A stretch of 64,000 nucleotides of DNA from Paenibacillus contaminans. Its GTDB lineage: Bacteria; Bacillota; Bacilli; Paenibacillales; NBRC-103111. The stretch covers positions 310,001-374,000 of the forward strand of contig NZ_QMFB01000005.1 of assembly GCF_003285015.1 (NCBI RefSeq), read 5' to 3'. Both the position numbers and the translations under genes were made by a program. The first letter of the stretch is position 1. Each line of letters begins with the position of its first letter. Under the pieces are notes generated by a model that searched no databases, was not told the DNA's origin, and worked only from the letters and a program-made list of their open reading frames with translations. Positions 9,830-20,400 of the stretch are shown here, piece by piece.

Positions 9830-9932
9830 TTCTTCGCATCGATGATCGGAGGAAGATGGGTATACATCGACCAATATATGTAAGCGATTACATCAGTGAT
9901 CGACAGCTGCTGAATATCGTTTTTGGGCAGGT
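9830..9932 (-). pseudogene. Fragment of an FAD-dependent oxidoreductase gene
   Basis: Translated on the minus strand, about 34 residues (including NDIQQLSITDVIAYIYWSM and a trailing IDAKN) align with residues [20 protein letters not shown] and IDAKD of the oxidoreductase at 13494-15308. DNA identity is obvious over about 100 bp. No start, no cofactor motif and no remainder of the gene survive. It lies directly downstream of the solute-binding protein gene, the same slot that the intact oxidoreductase occupies in the operon at 30.7-36.6 kb. Confidence 0.8.
9879..9892. promoter_or_regulatory. Perfect cre-like site within the oxidoreductase fragment
   Basis: TGTAAGCGATTACA matches the CcpA cre consensus TGWAANCGNTNWCA at all 14 positions. 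It lies about 115 bp upstream of the DUF4838 start at 9764. The parent coding sequence at the equivalent place (near 14355) reads CGTAAGCGATTACA, one base short of perfect. Confidence 0.5.
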
Positions 9933-9935
9933 TTT

Positions 9936-9967
9936 GAAGCCTCCCGGAATGAACATCCGAGAGGCTC
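9936..9967 (-). terminator. Stem-loop after the importer operon
   Basis: Minus-strand arms GAGCCTCTCGG and CCGGGAGGCTTC pair around a 9-nt loop, about 80 bp after the stop of the solute-binding protein. The following run (CAAAACC) lacks a U-tract, so termination would be weak. Confidence 0.4.
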
Positions 9968-10044
9968 GGGCCTGATGGCCAAGCTTTATTGTTTCACCCC
10001 CAATAGAGGATGTTTAAAACGGGAGTGTGAACAATCCTTTCACA

Positions 10045-11598
10045 TTACTTCTTGCTTTCCATTTGGGCGATATAATCGTTCATTTCCTTCAGATACGTTT
10101 TGCCGAATTTCGTATTCCAGTCCTGCAGCACCTTCTTGTACTCGGATGGCTCCGCATCGCCGATAATGATTTTGGTCGTCACTTCGCTGAACTTTTTGTT
10201 GAAGTCGAGATACGGCGGCGTCTTTGCGATCGCCGGCGTGAAATCGCGGTCCTTGGACATCACGATTCTTTTTACGGCCTTCTCGATATTCGGCACGAGC
10301 TTTTGCTTCATTTCCTCCGACATAGCCGGGTTGATGAAGAACATGTAATCGTTGGCGCGGCGAACCATATTTTTGCGGACGAACGTTTCCTTCGGCGGCT
10401 CCACATAGGTGCGCTTGTTGTTCTCCACCTTGTAATCTTGCCCTTCCACGCCGGTGTAGATGGAATCCCAGCCTTTGTCCGACAGCATGTAGTCGAATAC
10501 GTCGACAACCTTTTGCGGATCCTTCGCATTGCGCGTTACCGCCCAGAAGCCCCACAATCCCGTTCCTTGCCCCAGTCCCTTCATCTCGCCTTGCTCGTTC
10601 TTAACGAATACATAGGCAAGCTCGAAATTCGGATTGATCTTTTTACCGGCGGTCAGGAAGGTTTCGTAGTGACCTGCAAACCCGTCGATTGCACCCGTTT
10701 TGCCGCTTTGAAACCGTTCCAGCGTTTTAGTGCCGTCGATCGAAGGCGAATCCGGATCGATCAACCCTTCTTTGAACAGCTTTGCCGTTAACTCCAAAGC
10801 CTTCGTATATTGATCGGAGTTCACATCATATTGGGGATTCATGTATTTGTACTCTCCGCCGCCGGACTCTTGCCAGCCATAAAGACCGAGCTCGTTTTGG
10901 AAAATCGGCTTCATCGATTTATCGGCGCCTGCGGCCGTTCCAAACCCGTACGTATCTTGCTTTCCATTGCCGTCCGGATCTTCCTTGGAAAATTTGCGCA
11001 TAATGTCGATCATTTGATCCAGCGTAATTTCGTTATTATCCGGGATCTTGATATTCAATTTATCGAGCCAGTCTTTTCGAAGCCAGTACCCGTCGGAGCG
11101 AATAACGGTCGTCCGCGGAATGCCGTAAATTTTGCCGTCGCCGTTTACTCGCAGGGCGTCCCAGGAGACGTCGTACGAATATTTTTTAACGTTGTCGGCG
11201 CTTTTCAGATAGTCATCGATCGGGAGGATAACGCCGTCCTTAACCGCTTTCAAGAACGCGGCATCGTTGGGACTCGGAAACCAGACGACGTCGGCAAAAT
11301 CGCCCGTTGTCAGCGATAATTGAAGCCGCTCGTTGTAGCCCGTCGACGGCGGGATGTCGAATTTGATCTCCGTATTCGTTGCTTTCTCGATGGATTGAAC
11401 AAGCAGCTTGTCCGTTTCCGACAAGTTGGAGGATGCAAAACTGCCCATAATCTTCATGCTTACTTTGGCTTTGGCGGTTTCCGCCGCCGCCGACGGCTTC
11501 GGATCGCCGGTTTCCGCCGGCTTGTCTTTGGTTCCGCATGCGGTAACTCCGGCGAGCAGCACCGCAGCCCCTACCCCCGCCAATACTTTTTTAATCAT
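10045..11598 (-). CDS. Extracellular solute-binding lipoprotein (LipO/YtcQ type)
   Basis: 517 residues beginning with a lipoprotein signal peptide ending in the lipobox LAGVTAC; the Cys would be lipidated and tethers the protein to the outer membrane face. The body shows the family-1 sugar-binding pattern (GDFADVVWFPSP; DPDGNGKQDTYGFG). It is the substrate-capturing part of the importer formed with the two permeases encoded immediately upstream. No ATPase is encoded nearby, as is usual for this family, which borrows a shared MsmX-type ATPase. The substrate is presumably an oligosaccharide released by the surface enzymes of the locus; this is inferred from context. Confidence 0.88.
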   Translation of the reverse strand: MIKKVLAGVGAAVLLAGVTACGTKDKPAETGDPKPSAAAETAKAKVSMKIMGSFASSNLSETDKLLVQSIEKATNTEIKFDIPPSTGYNERLQLSLTTGDFADVVWFPSPNDAAFLKAVKDGVILPIDDYLKSADNVKKYSYDVSWDALRVNGDGKIYGIPRTTVIRSDGYWLRKDWLDKLNIKIPDNNEITLDQMIDIMRKFSKEDPDGNGKQDTYGFGTAAGADKSMKPIFQNELGLYGWQESGGGEYKYMNPQYDVNSDQYTKALELTAKLFKEGLIDPDSPSIDGTKTLERFQSGKTGAIDGFAGHYETFLTAGKKINPNFELAYVFVKNEQGEMKGLGQGTGLWGFWAVTRNAKDPQKVVDVFDYMLSDKGWDSIYTGVEGQDYKVENNKRTYVEPPKETFVRKNMVRRANDYMFFINPAMSEEMKQKLVPNIEKAVKRIVMSKDRDFTPAIAKTPPYLDFNKKFSEVTTKIIIGDAEPSEYKKVLQDWNTKFGKTYLKEMNDYIAQMESKK

Positions 11599-11648
11599 CT
11601 TGTTTCTGCCTCCCTTTGAGTGTTTATCTATGACAAGGGCCCTTTAGA

Positions 11649-12524
11649 TTAACCTTTTACGGACCCCAGCATAATTCCTTTGACGAAAAACCTTTGCAGG
11701 AACGGGTATACCGACAATATCGGAAGCATGACGATCATGATCGTCGCGTATTTCAGCTTCTCCGGCATGACGTTCATATTGCCGATCTCGGCGCTGTTGC
11801 CCCCCGCAGAAATTTGCAGCATTTGGGCGCCTACTATGACCTCCCGCAAAAACAGCATCAACGGCCAGTTTTCCACGCTGCGGATGTAGATGATCGCCGA
11901 GAAAAAGCTGTTCCAATAACCTACCGCCGCAAACAGCGTCAATGTGGCAATAATCGGCATGGAAAGCGGAACGATAATTTTGAACAAAATGTACGGCTCG
12001 GAGGCGCCGTCCATTTTGGCGGCTTCCTCCAGCTCCTCCGGAATGTTCTGCATAAAATTGACCATCAGGATCAAGCTGAACGCGGTGAACAATCCGGGAA
12101 ACACGAGTGCCGCCAGCGTATCCAGCATGCCGAGCGAGCGAATCAAATAAAAGTTCGGAATGAGTCCGCCGTTAAACAGCATTGTGAAAATGACCAAATT
12201 GATCATAATCGCTCTGCCTTTCAGATGCGTTTTGGAGAGCGGATACGCCGTAATGATGTACAGAAAGATGCCTAACGCCACCCCGCTGACGGTGACAATA
12301 AACGTATTCAAATAGCTTCTGGCAAGAATGGGATGCGAAAGGATATCCTTATAGGCGTCGAACGATATTTCGCTCGGCCATATGCGCATCGGGTTTTGCA
12401 TATACGCGGTATGCGAGCTGATCGAAACCGCGGCGACGTTCAGAAGAGGGTACAGCATGACCACGCAAATCAAAGACACGATTAGATAGACGGCGATGTC
12501 AAAAAGCTCGATTCTCTTGTGCAT
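11649..12524 (-). CDS. Carbohydrate ABC transporter permease (YtcP type)
   Basis: About 291 residues with six hydrophobic spans and the EAA loop (EELEEAAKMDGASEPYILF) that docks the ATPase. C-terminal FVKGIMLGSVKG is typical of the YtcP/MalG branch. The ATG at 12524 is preferred over a GTG at 12536 that overlaps the GGAGG ribosome site. It follows the partner permease with a gap of about 15 bp and precedes the binding protein by 50 bp. Confidence 0.87.
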   Translation of the reverse strand: MHKRIELFDIAVYLIVSLICVVMLYPLLNVAAVSISSHTAYMQNPMRIWPSEISFDAYKDILSHPILARSYLNTFIVTVSGVALGIFLYIITAYPLSKTHLKGRAIMINLVIFTMLFNGGLIPNFYLIRSLGMLDTLAALVFPGLFTAFSLILMVNFMQNIPEELEEAAKMDGASEPYILFKIIVPLSMPIIATLTLFAAVGYWNSFFSAIIYIRSVENWPLMLFLREVIVGAQMLQISAGGNSAEIGNMNVMPEKLKYATIMIVMLPILSVYPFLQRFFVKGIMLGSVKG

Positions 12525-12539
12525 ATTCCTCTTCACCTC

Positions 12540-13457
12540 CTACCACAACGACTTTCCGAATAATCGTGCAATCCGATTGGCAAATACGATCATAACGAGT
12601 CCGACTACCGATTTGAACAAACCGACGGCAGCCGTAAAAGAGAGCCTTCCTTCCAATAAGCCGACCCGATACGTATAGGTTTCAAAAACATCCGCCACTT
12701 TGTAGGTAGCCGGATTGTAGAGCAAGAAAATTTGCTCGAAGCCGATATCCAAAACGCTCCCGACCCGCAAAATCAAAATAATGACGATCGTGGCCGCTAT
12801 GCTAGGAAGCGAAATGTACCATATTTTTTGCAGACGATTTGCCCCGTCGATCGTGGCCGATTCATAAAGGGACGGGTCCACGGACGTAAGCGCGGCCAGG
12901 TAAATAATCGTTCCCCATCCGAGCTCCTTCCATATTTCCGCGGAAACCAGTATCGTCCGGAAGTATTCGGGCTTAAGCAGGAAATGAATCGGCTCTCCGC
13001 CGAAATCCACGATCAGCCGGTTAACCCAGCCTGACGACGGGGACAGCATGTTGATAATGATGCCGGATATGACCACCCACGATATGAAGTGCGGCAAATA
13101 CAGCACCGTTTGGGCGACTCTTTTGAACAGCAGATTCCGCATTTCGTTCAGCAGAATAGCCAAAATGATCGGTGCGGGAAATCCGAATAAAACTTGATAA
13201 AAGCTTATAATTAACGAATTTCGTAAAATCGTGAAGAAATCGTCCGACTGGAAAAGATAGCGAAAATTTTCGAAGCCTACCCATTCGCTTCCCGTTATGC
13301 CTTTCAACAAATTGAAATCCTGGAATGCAATGACGATGCCGAACATCGGAATGTATTTGAAAATAAACAGATATACAAATCCCGGTATTAGCAAGAAATA
13401 CAGCCACTTGTTTTTTCTCATATACAGCCATACAGGACTGACTTTGCTGTTATTCAT
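12540..13457 (-). CDS. Carbohydrate ABC transporter permease (LplB type)
   Basis: About 305 residues, six transmembrane segments. Marker stretches are YIPMFGIVIAFQDFN near the N-terminus and the EAA-type loop LYESATIDGANRLQKIWYIS. It forms the heterodimeric channel with the YtcP-type partner. The start is the ATG at 13457, 8 nt after AGGAGG; the upstream in-frame TTG at 13487 has no such site. It lies 36 bp downstream of the oxidoreductase gene. Confidence 0.87.
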   Translation of the reverse strand: MNNSKVSPVWLYMRKNKWLYFLLIPGFVYLFIFKYIPMFGIVIAFQDFNLLKGITGSEWVGFENFRYLFQSDDFFTILRNSLIISFYQVLFGFPAPIILAILLNEMRNLLFKRVAQTVLYLPHFISWVVISGIIINMLSPSSGWVNRLIVDFGGEPIHFLLKPEYFRTILVSAEIWKELGWGTIIYLAALTSVDPSLYESATIDGANRLQKIWYISLPSIAATIVIILILRVGSVLDIGFEQIFLLYNPATYKVADVFETYTYRVGLLEGRLSFTAAVGLFKSVVGLVMIVFANRIARLFGKSLW

Positions 13458-13493
13458 CTCATTCTCCTCCTGAGGACCCTTGCGCAAGCGGCG

Positions 13494-15308
13494 TTACTCG
13501 CAAACGATTTCAACCACCCGCGCATGGTCCAAACCGTTCATAGAGATAGCCTCCAAACGGAGCGTCTTCAGATTTTTCAGCGTTACCGGCAGATGGATCA
13601 TTCGTTGATAATTGTCCTTAATATGCGCGATTTCCGTCCTCCCTTGTTCGCCATGCGCAATCAACTTAAACTCCTTCAGCGTTTCGGCTTGCGGCCGCCC
13701 CCACTGCATATGATTCTGAAGCACGTCCAAATGACATAGCATCAATAAACGGTGAAGCCCCGTATCCAGAACGATCGTAATTCGGGAAACCGTTACCGGC
13801 TCCTCCCACTCCAGCTCCAGCCAAGGACTGCCGTCTCCCGGTTCGGACATCCAGCGATGCGTGCCGGCTGACGTCAAGTCGTGACGTACCCCCTTCTCGC
13901 CATGGACCGCGCGAGTATGCCCGTCCACAACATTACTACATTTTCCTTGCATTTGCTCGGACGATGCGGAAATCCGGGCAAGCTTCGCGAGATTTCCTTC
14001 CAGCATCATGCCGGGCAAAAAAGCTCCCTGCCGAAGCAATTGCTGCTGAGCCTCCTTCACGACGCCGCTTTCGCGCCACGCTTGTTCCAGCGGCAGCTTG
14101 CGCTTCACCGCGGTTGCCGCGAACGTTCCAAGCCCTTCTCCCATTACCGCGCATGTCGCCATTACCCTGGTGCTGGAGAACGCGATATGGGTAGCGGATA
14201 AATTGCGGCCGGCGAACATCAGATTCGAAATGTTCCCGCTAATCATCGAACGCAGCGGGATGCCGTACAGATAAGGCGTAAACGGCTGATTGCACGGCTC
14301 CTCGTCCTTCGCATCGATACCTTGGGGCGGATGCGTATCCATCGACCAGCCACCGTAAGCGATTACATCATCAAAATCGACGGCCTGCTGAATATCGTTT
14401 TGGGTCAGCACGTGCTCGCCGATAAATCGTCTGGACTCTCTTTTGCCCGGAAGGAAGCCGAACCAATCCAGCGCCCAATTTTCGGAATCGGGGTGATTGC
14501 CGCTATTTTTGATGTGATCCCACACCCCCAGCATGATCGCCAGCAGCTCGTCGCGAATATGTTCGTTATCCTTGATCGTATCCAGCGTGCCGCCGAATTC
14601 CACCCACCAATAGCCGAACTCCCAGGCGTCGTGGCTTCTAAACTTCAAATCCTCCTCCGTAAACTTGCGGGCCCATTTCGGCGGGGTAAACGGCATCGGG
14701 CGGCCCATGTCCTTCGATGTGAACAAAAGGGAGGATCCGAGACGATAAGCGTCCCTGTTCAGGTTTGCGCCGGACTCGTTAAATTCATGGGTCGCTTCGC
14801 GGCCTGTCGTAAACGCGGCCCCCGCTTCAAATCCCAGCCTGCCGTCGCCCGTACAATCCGCAAAAATGTCGGCACGAATCGTAAAGCTTTCCTCCGTGCT
14901 TTCTCTCACCGCATAAGCGGAACGAATACGTGAGCCCTCAACTTCGGTTGCGACTACCGTCGTATTCAACAGCAGCGTCAAATTCGGTTCGGCGCGGCAT
15001 TTCTCGTATAAGATCAAGTCCAGCATACTCGCGCTCCGCTGCGGATTTCTGACCGAGCATTCGAGCACGATTTCTTCGATGATGCCGCTTTCTCTGCGCT
15101 CCGTCTCCAGTTCCTTCCCGATAGTGGATGAGCCGGATATATTCATGCGAATCTCAGACGAGGCGTTTCCGCCAAGAACGGAACGGTCCTGGCATAAAAT
15201 GACCCGGGCTCCGTTGCGAGCCGCAGCCAATGCAGCCGCCACCCCAGTCATCCCTCCGCCGGCGATCAAAACGTCCGTGTCCAACATTTTCGTATCAGTT
15301 TTCCCCAT
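13494..15308 (-). CDS. FAD-dependent oxidoreductase (FAD_oxidored family)
   Basis: About 604 residues. The N-terminal dinucleotide-binding motif is [21 protein letters not shown], with a downstream acidic/Arg strand and [11 protein letters not shown], typical of the PF12831-type family. The second nucleotide-binding part is around [16 protein letters not shown]. The C-terminal 150 residues look like a beta-sandwich (galactose-binding-like) domain. No signal peptide, so cytoplasmic. It probably oxidises imported sugars or derivatives; the substrate is unknown. It heads arm 1 of the locus and is divergent from the AraC gene at 15435. ATG 15308 is preferred (AGGAG 10 nt upstream); an earlier ATG at 15329 overlaps that site. 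Confidence 0.82.
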   Translation of the reverse strand: MGKTDTKMLDTDVLIAGGGMTGVAAALAAARNGARVILCQDRSVLGGNASSEIRMNISGSSTIGKELETERRESGIIEEIVLECSVRNPQRSASMLDLILYEKCRAEPNLTLLLNTTVVATEVEGSRIRSAYAVRESTEESFTIRADIFADCTGDGRLGFEAGAAFTTGREATHEFNESGANLNRDAYRLGSSLLFTSKDMGRPMPFTPPKWARKFTEEDLKFRSHDAWEFGYWWVEFGGTLDTIKDNEHIRDELLAIMLGVWDHIKNSGNHPDSENWALDWFGFLPGKRESRRFIGEHVLTQNDIQQAVDFDDVIAYGGWSMDTHPPQGIDAKDEEPCNQPFTPYLYGIPLRSMISGNISNLMFAGRNLSATHIAFSSTRVMATCAVMGEGLGTFAATAVKRKLPLEQAWRESGVVKEAQQQLLRQGAFLPGMMLEGNLAKLARISASSEQMQGKCSNVVDGHTRAVHGEKGVRHDLTSAGTHRWMSEPGDGSPWLELEWEEPVTVSRITIVLDTGLHRLLMLCHLDVLQNHMQWGRPQAETLKEFKLIAHGEQGRTEIAHIKDNYQRMIHLPVTLKNLKTLRLEAISMNGLDHARVVEIVCE

Positions 15309-15434
15309 CTCCCATTGACTCCTCTGCATGCTATGATATCTTTAATTACATATTACGATCTTTCATTTACGTATTTGAATTCATAAAATTTCTTATTCAT
15401 ATCCAAAATTTCACGACAGAAGAGGTGAAGCGAG

Positions 15435-16229
15435 ATGCCCGCAGGCTTGCCCGAAAACGTCTATCATATGTACTGGCTCAAAAAAGTAAAATTTTTAATG
15501 GAAACGGATACCTATGTGACTTGGGTCCTTTTTGCGGTGGAGGAAGGAAAGTTTGAATACCAAATAGGAGAAAATTACGGAGTGGCCGAGTTCGGAGACG
15601 TAGTCGTGTGCCCGCCCCAAATTGCTTTTCATCGAAACGTGCTGACGCCCTTAAGCTTTCATTCGATTACGTTCACCCTCCCCGAAGGAGAACCGCAGCA
15701 GCTTAAACCTCTTTTGGCTCAACGGAAAATAACGCTGACGCAGATCCGGCGATTGTCCGAAAACTACACTAGCTTAAGGCAGGCGGATCAGCAGTTATCC
15801 TATAGCTCCGATAATCAAAAGCTGAAGCAGCACTATTTGGCGGACATATGGCTGATGATCGCGCAGCAGGCGCTGGAATCCCCCGATACCGGGCCTTTAC
15901 TGGAACATGACGAACTCATTCGCGATGTCGCGATATATTTGATTCACCATGCCCATGAAACGATCGAAATCCGGGATGTCGCGCATCAGTTCGGCATGAC
16001 GCCCGTGCAGCTGATCCGCAGATTCAAAAACGGCTATGGCGTCAACCCTCTGCAATATTTAACGACGTTTCGGGTAAAGCAGGCATGCAGACTGCTGCTG
16101 ACAACGGAGTGGACGCTCGATGTCATAGCGGGAACATGCGGTTACGAGAACGGCTTCTACCTCAGCAGGGTGTTCCGCAAAACAATGGGCATGAGCCCGT
16201 CCGAGTTCCGCAAGCAAAATAGGTATTAA
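15435..16229 (+). CDS. AraC-family transcriptional regulator with cupin N-domain
   Basis: 264 residues. The N-terminal ligand-binding beta-barrel (WVLFAVEEGKFEYQIGE, FGDVVVCPPQIAFHR) is followed by a C-terminal double helix-turn-helix (IRDVAHQFGMTPVQLIRRFK; LDVIAGTCGYENGFYLSRVFR). Start ATG with GAGGTG 7 nt upstream. It is divergently transcribed from the oxidoreductase/importer/DUF4838 arm with a 126-bp AT-rich spacer and most likely senses a sugar to activate that arm. It is paralogous to the regulator at 23031. Confidence 0.9.
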   Translation: MPAGLPENVYHMYWLKKVKFLMETDTYVTWVLFAVEEGKFEYQIGENYGVAEFGDVVVCPPQIAFHRNVLTPLSFHSITFTLPEGEPQQLKPLLAQRKITLTQIRRLSENYTSLRQADQQLSYSSDNQKLKQHYLADIWLMIAQQALESPDTGPLLEHDELIRDVAIYLIHHAHETIEIRDVAHQFGMTPVQLIRRFKNGYGVNPLQYLTTFRVKQACRLLLTTEWTLDVIAGTCGYENGFYLSRVFRKTMGMSPSEFRKQNRY

Positions 16230-16253
16230 GCGAATTTTGCCGCTGCACGATCC

Positions 16254-16293
16254 AAAGAGGAGCACAGCGCAAACCGCCACGCTCCTCTTTTTC
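16254..16293 (+). terminator. Rho-independent terminator of the AraC gene
   Basis: AAAGAGGAGC pairs with GCTCCTCTTT across a 17-nt loop and is followed by TTTCT, 24 bp after the AraC stop codon. Confidence 0.8.
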
Positions 16294-16377
16294 TAGGTCA
16301 GTCCATACATTCTTGCCGTTAAACACGGATTCCATCCCCTCGAATCAAACACACGACCGCTGTAGGTAATAAGTCGA

Positions 16378-17406
16378 TTAAAGCAGACTTAAAGATAATA
16401 GTAATCTTTTCATGACTACAGCCGCTTCCGCTCGGGTTGCCTGATCCTTAGGAACAAAACGATTCTCCTCTCTGCCGTTAATGATGCCTAAACGAACTGC
16501 CGTTTGAATGTCCTCTCTAGCCCACTCGCTTGCAACCTCTGAATCTGCAAATGTCTGCAAATCGCTTTCATGGCTTTCCCCTGTTTCAGAGCCCGATGCA
16601 TAGTTACTCGCTCTGACGATCATCGCAGCCATTTCTTCCCTTGTGATATTTCTGTCCGGAGCAAAGCTGGTTTCCGTCATGCCTTGGATAACGCCTGCTG
16701 CAAAAGCGCGATTTACAACATCGTTATACCAGGAATCTGACGAAACGTCAGTGAAAGGATTTTCCTTCGTGCTCGTTTGGAATTTTAACGTTCTCGATAT
16801 CATCGCGGCAAACTGCGCTCTTGTTACATGGGCTTCCGGTACAAAATGCTCTTCGTCCATTCCTTCAATAATGCCTTTCGAAGCGAGCAGCTCGATATCG
16901 GCCTTGGCCCAATGCCCCTCCAGATCTACAAATCCTTTTTTTGCAGTATTCACGGAAACGCTCTCTTTTATGGAATAGGTTTGACCGGTCAAATTGTGAT
17001 TTACCGTTTCCAAAGATGTCCATTCCACAATGGACTTCCCGTATTTCTTGGTCTTAAATATCAGCGTACCGATGAGGATATCCCCACTTTCTCCGGTCAC
17101 ATTGCCGATTTTGGTATGAGCGAGAAGGATCTCGTTGTCCTTAATAATAGGCGAAACGGAAAACCCCTCCAGATTAGACTTGGCTTCCACAAGTTCAAGC
17201 ATACTAGGGTCGAATGTAAGCCTCGCCTCATAAGCGTATAAATCGGTAATATTTTTACCGCTCATGGTTATAGTCATTTCGCCTTCAACCGGGTTATTTG
17301 CAGTTAGTAGAAAAGATGGGGCGGTCTGCGCATAAACGCTTGTCGGAAGCAGCAACAATAAACAAAGCAGAGGAAGTATGATAGAAACGATTGTTTTGCG
17401 ATTCAT
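16378..17406 (-). CDS. Cell-surface anchor: cohesin domain plus three SLH domains
   Basis: 342 residues: Sec signal peptide 1-26; cohesin-like beta-sandwich 28-150 (NITDLYAYEARLTFDPSMLE, GDILIGTLIFKTKK); then three SLH motifs at about 157-208, 216-268 and 282-338 (GHWAKADIELLASKGIIEG, SWYNDVVNRAFAAGVIQG, EWAREDIQTAVRLGIING). Cohesins bind dockerins and SLH motifs bind secondary wall polymers, so this is the expected architecture of a small anchoring scaffoldin. It lies 20 bp downstream of the gene for a dockerin-bearing enzyme, so translation is probably coupled. The pairing is inferred; single cohesin-like domains also occur outside cellulosomes. ATG 17406 has GGAAAGGATG upstream. Confidence 0.85.
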   Translation of the reverse strand: MNRKTIVSIILPLLCLLLLLPTSVYAQTAPSFLLTANNPVEGEMTITMSGKNITDLYAYEARLTFDPSMLELVEAKSNLEGFSVSPIIKDNEILLAHTKIGNVTGESGDILIGTLIFKTKKYGKSIVEWTSLETVNHNLTGQTYSIKESVSVNTAKKGFVDLEGHWAKADIELLASKGIIEGMDEEHFVPEAHVTRAQFAAMISRTLKFQTSTKENPFTDVSSDSWYNDVVNRAFAAGVIQGMTETSFAPDRNITREEMAAMIVRASNYASGSETGESHESDLQTFADSEVASEWAREDIQTAVRLGIINGREENRFVPKDQATRAEAAVVMKRLLLSLSLL

Positions 17407-17426
17407 AGTAACATCCTTTCCCTACG

Positions 17427-20400
17427 CTACTCCACGATCTTTTTGGCAACCGCGGCGAGATCAAGAATATCGATTTTACCATCGCCATTAATATCCGCTT
17501 TCTTCACTTGCTCCCAATTCGGACTGCTGCTGTCTTTGCCATAATGCGCAGCCACGAACGACAAATCGCCTATGCTCACTTTACCGTCTTGATTGATGTC
17601 CGGATGGTTTCCGCCCGTGCTTCCTGCCGTTACCTCAACGGTGACGGACGATAATGCCGTTTGAAATTCGTTTCCTTGAGCATCTCCCAAAGAGACGCTC
17701 GTAATCGAAATCACGCCTGAAGCCGTTTGCAAAATATTTTTCGCTCTGAAGGTAACCTCAATCACTTGCGCATTACCGGTAACCGCGTATTCCGGACCTT
17801 GACTGGCAACAATCAACCGAAGCTTGCCGGCAGGTTCCTTGACGGTCTCGACAATGGCAACCCCTTCGATCAGCGGCCTTGCAGACACGAGCTCCATGAC
17901 GTTAGGATCATAGTCAAAGTTGATGTCCTGCGCATAAACGGCTCGACTAACATCGCTAAGTCCATAGTTAACCTTAAATTCCGCACCTGCAGGAATCGAG
18001 GTTACGTTAGCCGTTAATATGCTTTTGTCAATGGAAGTGCCGGGTTCTCCGTCGGGTTCGGAAGCAGTCGTCCAGAGAATTGCAGGGCCTACAATGCCTC
18101 CGGTGCCCAATTCATCTAAGTACTGATTGTTTATAGAGACGACAATATCGTTAGGTTGTCCAAACTTGATAACACTCGTAACGTCATATTCCCACGGCAT
18201 GACCATTGCGATGCCTTTGGACTTTGGCTGAATTTCCTTCCCGTTGACCCAAACCCGCGGTTTTTCGTCAATGTCTCCGAACCAGAGTTTAATCGGTTTA
18301 TCTTTATATTTATCCGCAACGTTAACGGCAGTACGGTACCAAACCTCCCCCTTGTAGTAACGCAAACCTTGATTGGACCACGTATCGGAATATGTCTTCA
18401 GCTTCATCCACGATTGCGTGCCGACTCCCGGCTTCCATAATCCCAGCTTCTCGCCGTTTCCTCCCGGAATAAACATGGCCAACCATTCATCAGGGAGCTC
18501 GGCAATAATTTTGTTCCCTTTGGTAACCCGTTCGTATGCCTGCTCAATTTGGTACTTCCAAAAAAGATCCAAGTATCCGCCCGCAAAAGGATGAATGATA
18601 ACGGGGGAGTGAAACGAAGCCACCGTTAAGAGCGCTTTCGCCTCGTCGTAATATTGCTTTGCCTTCACAAAATCAAATTTGAGGTAGGCATTACGCATAT
18701 TCGTAAACGCTTTCCCAAAATCGAACGCGACGCGTACCATCCTGATCCGTTCGGCGTATCCGGAATTCGCCGGCGCCTTGCCCTCCGCTTCGACCAGCGT
18801 GTCCTCCAGAGCTGCCATAACCTCTGCAGTCAGTATTTTCGAGAAATCGAACACAGCCCCGGTGTAGTGATCCGCATGGATAAACGTATCTTCCAGCTTT
18901 CGAAAATGATTCCACATGGGCTCCGCCGCCGGGCCATAATATTTGGAGAAATAGTCCGTTAACGTCTCCTGAACGTCAAGCTCCGGATTCCAGTTTAATT
19001 TGGACATTAAATATAAGGACGGCCCTTGATAAGCCCAAGACGGCAGTGCTTCGAAAACAAGCTGATTCATCCCCTCTTTGCGAAAATGCTTGATCTCCTC
19101 TACGGTTCGATTGATCATCGAAAAAGGCATCCCCGGGTCAGCCAAATTATACATATAGGTGTAGAAGGATACATCTACCCCTAATTTTTTCCAGTCACTG
19201 ATGAGCCCTTTCAAATAAGTCCGCTCCCAAGACATGTCATTCTCCATTGAATGGATGCGCTCGACCGAAATCGGGGCAATAACAGGCAGCAGCTTAGGGT
19301 TGGGAATTTCGCGAACCGGTGCCCTCATGTAGCGAACGTAAGCCAAAAAAGCTATGCCGACATCAGGATACTGGGGCTCAATTTGCTCTAAAACCATATT
19401 GAAAAATTTTACATAACGATCGGTTATGGAGTTGGAGCCCATAAGCGGATCGTAATCTACGGCGTCCCAGTCAGATGTACCAAAATCGTCGCCGTCATTC
19501 GGTCCCATGTTTATATACTTGGCATTCGGATTTTGCTCCAGGTACTTCAACGCTTCATTAACTACACATGTAAGCACCTCCGGTTTCGTTACATCGAATT
19601 GGCTTGTCGGCTTTCCATTCACTTGAACAAACAAGTCCGGCCGTTCCTTCACTGTAATTTTGCAGAGGAGCCCGTGTTGGCTAAGACGAATGGTATTATT
19701 GCCGCGGTTATGCTGCAGCCACGGGGTTCCCTCAAACTTATCCACGAAATCCATCTTGGTCTGGGCGAACAGATATTCCATCCCTCCGACAACTCGGGTC
19801 GTCATACCCGGATGCTGGATTGTATTCTGCTCCTTGACGCGAATCGTTTGCATAGAAGGAATTTCCGTTCCGATCTCCCCGGGAGCGAACCAACGAATGC
19901 CGATCTGCTCAAGCAGCTCATAGGCAGCAAACAACACACCTCTGCCGGAAAGACCGACCAATTGAATACTCTCGCCGCTTACCGACAGACGAAAGGAATC
20001 AGGATCAGTCCCACCCTGACGGATTTGATCCAGATCGGGATCAGGCGCAGCACTTCCTACAAAAATTTTCGTACCTGTGACAGCGCTTGCATTTGTCACA
20101 ATAGACAGCTCCGTCCCGGATATCCGTTTCAAATAGCTTTGCAGCTCTTGTGCCGCCTGCTTCTCGAGCTCCGTCGCAGTCGTCGTTACTACGATAGCTG
20201 CACGACTTTCACCTTCCATAACAAGCTCCAGCTTGCCGGCATCAGGATCTTCAACAGACTCTTCGTTTGGCTCAAGGTATTCTCCCATAACGTTTGAAAT
20301 CCCCGCTACCGGCGCATTCCCTTCAGCATCGCTCTGAGTCCCGGCTTCCTCGGCATAAGCAAGAGGGGGAACGAGCGACACGAACAAGGATAACAAAAGC

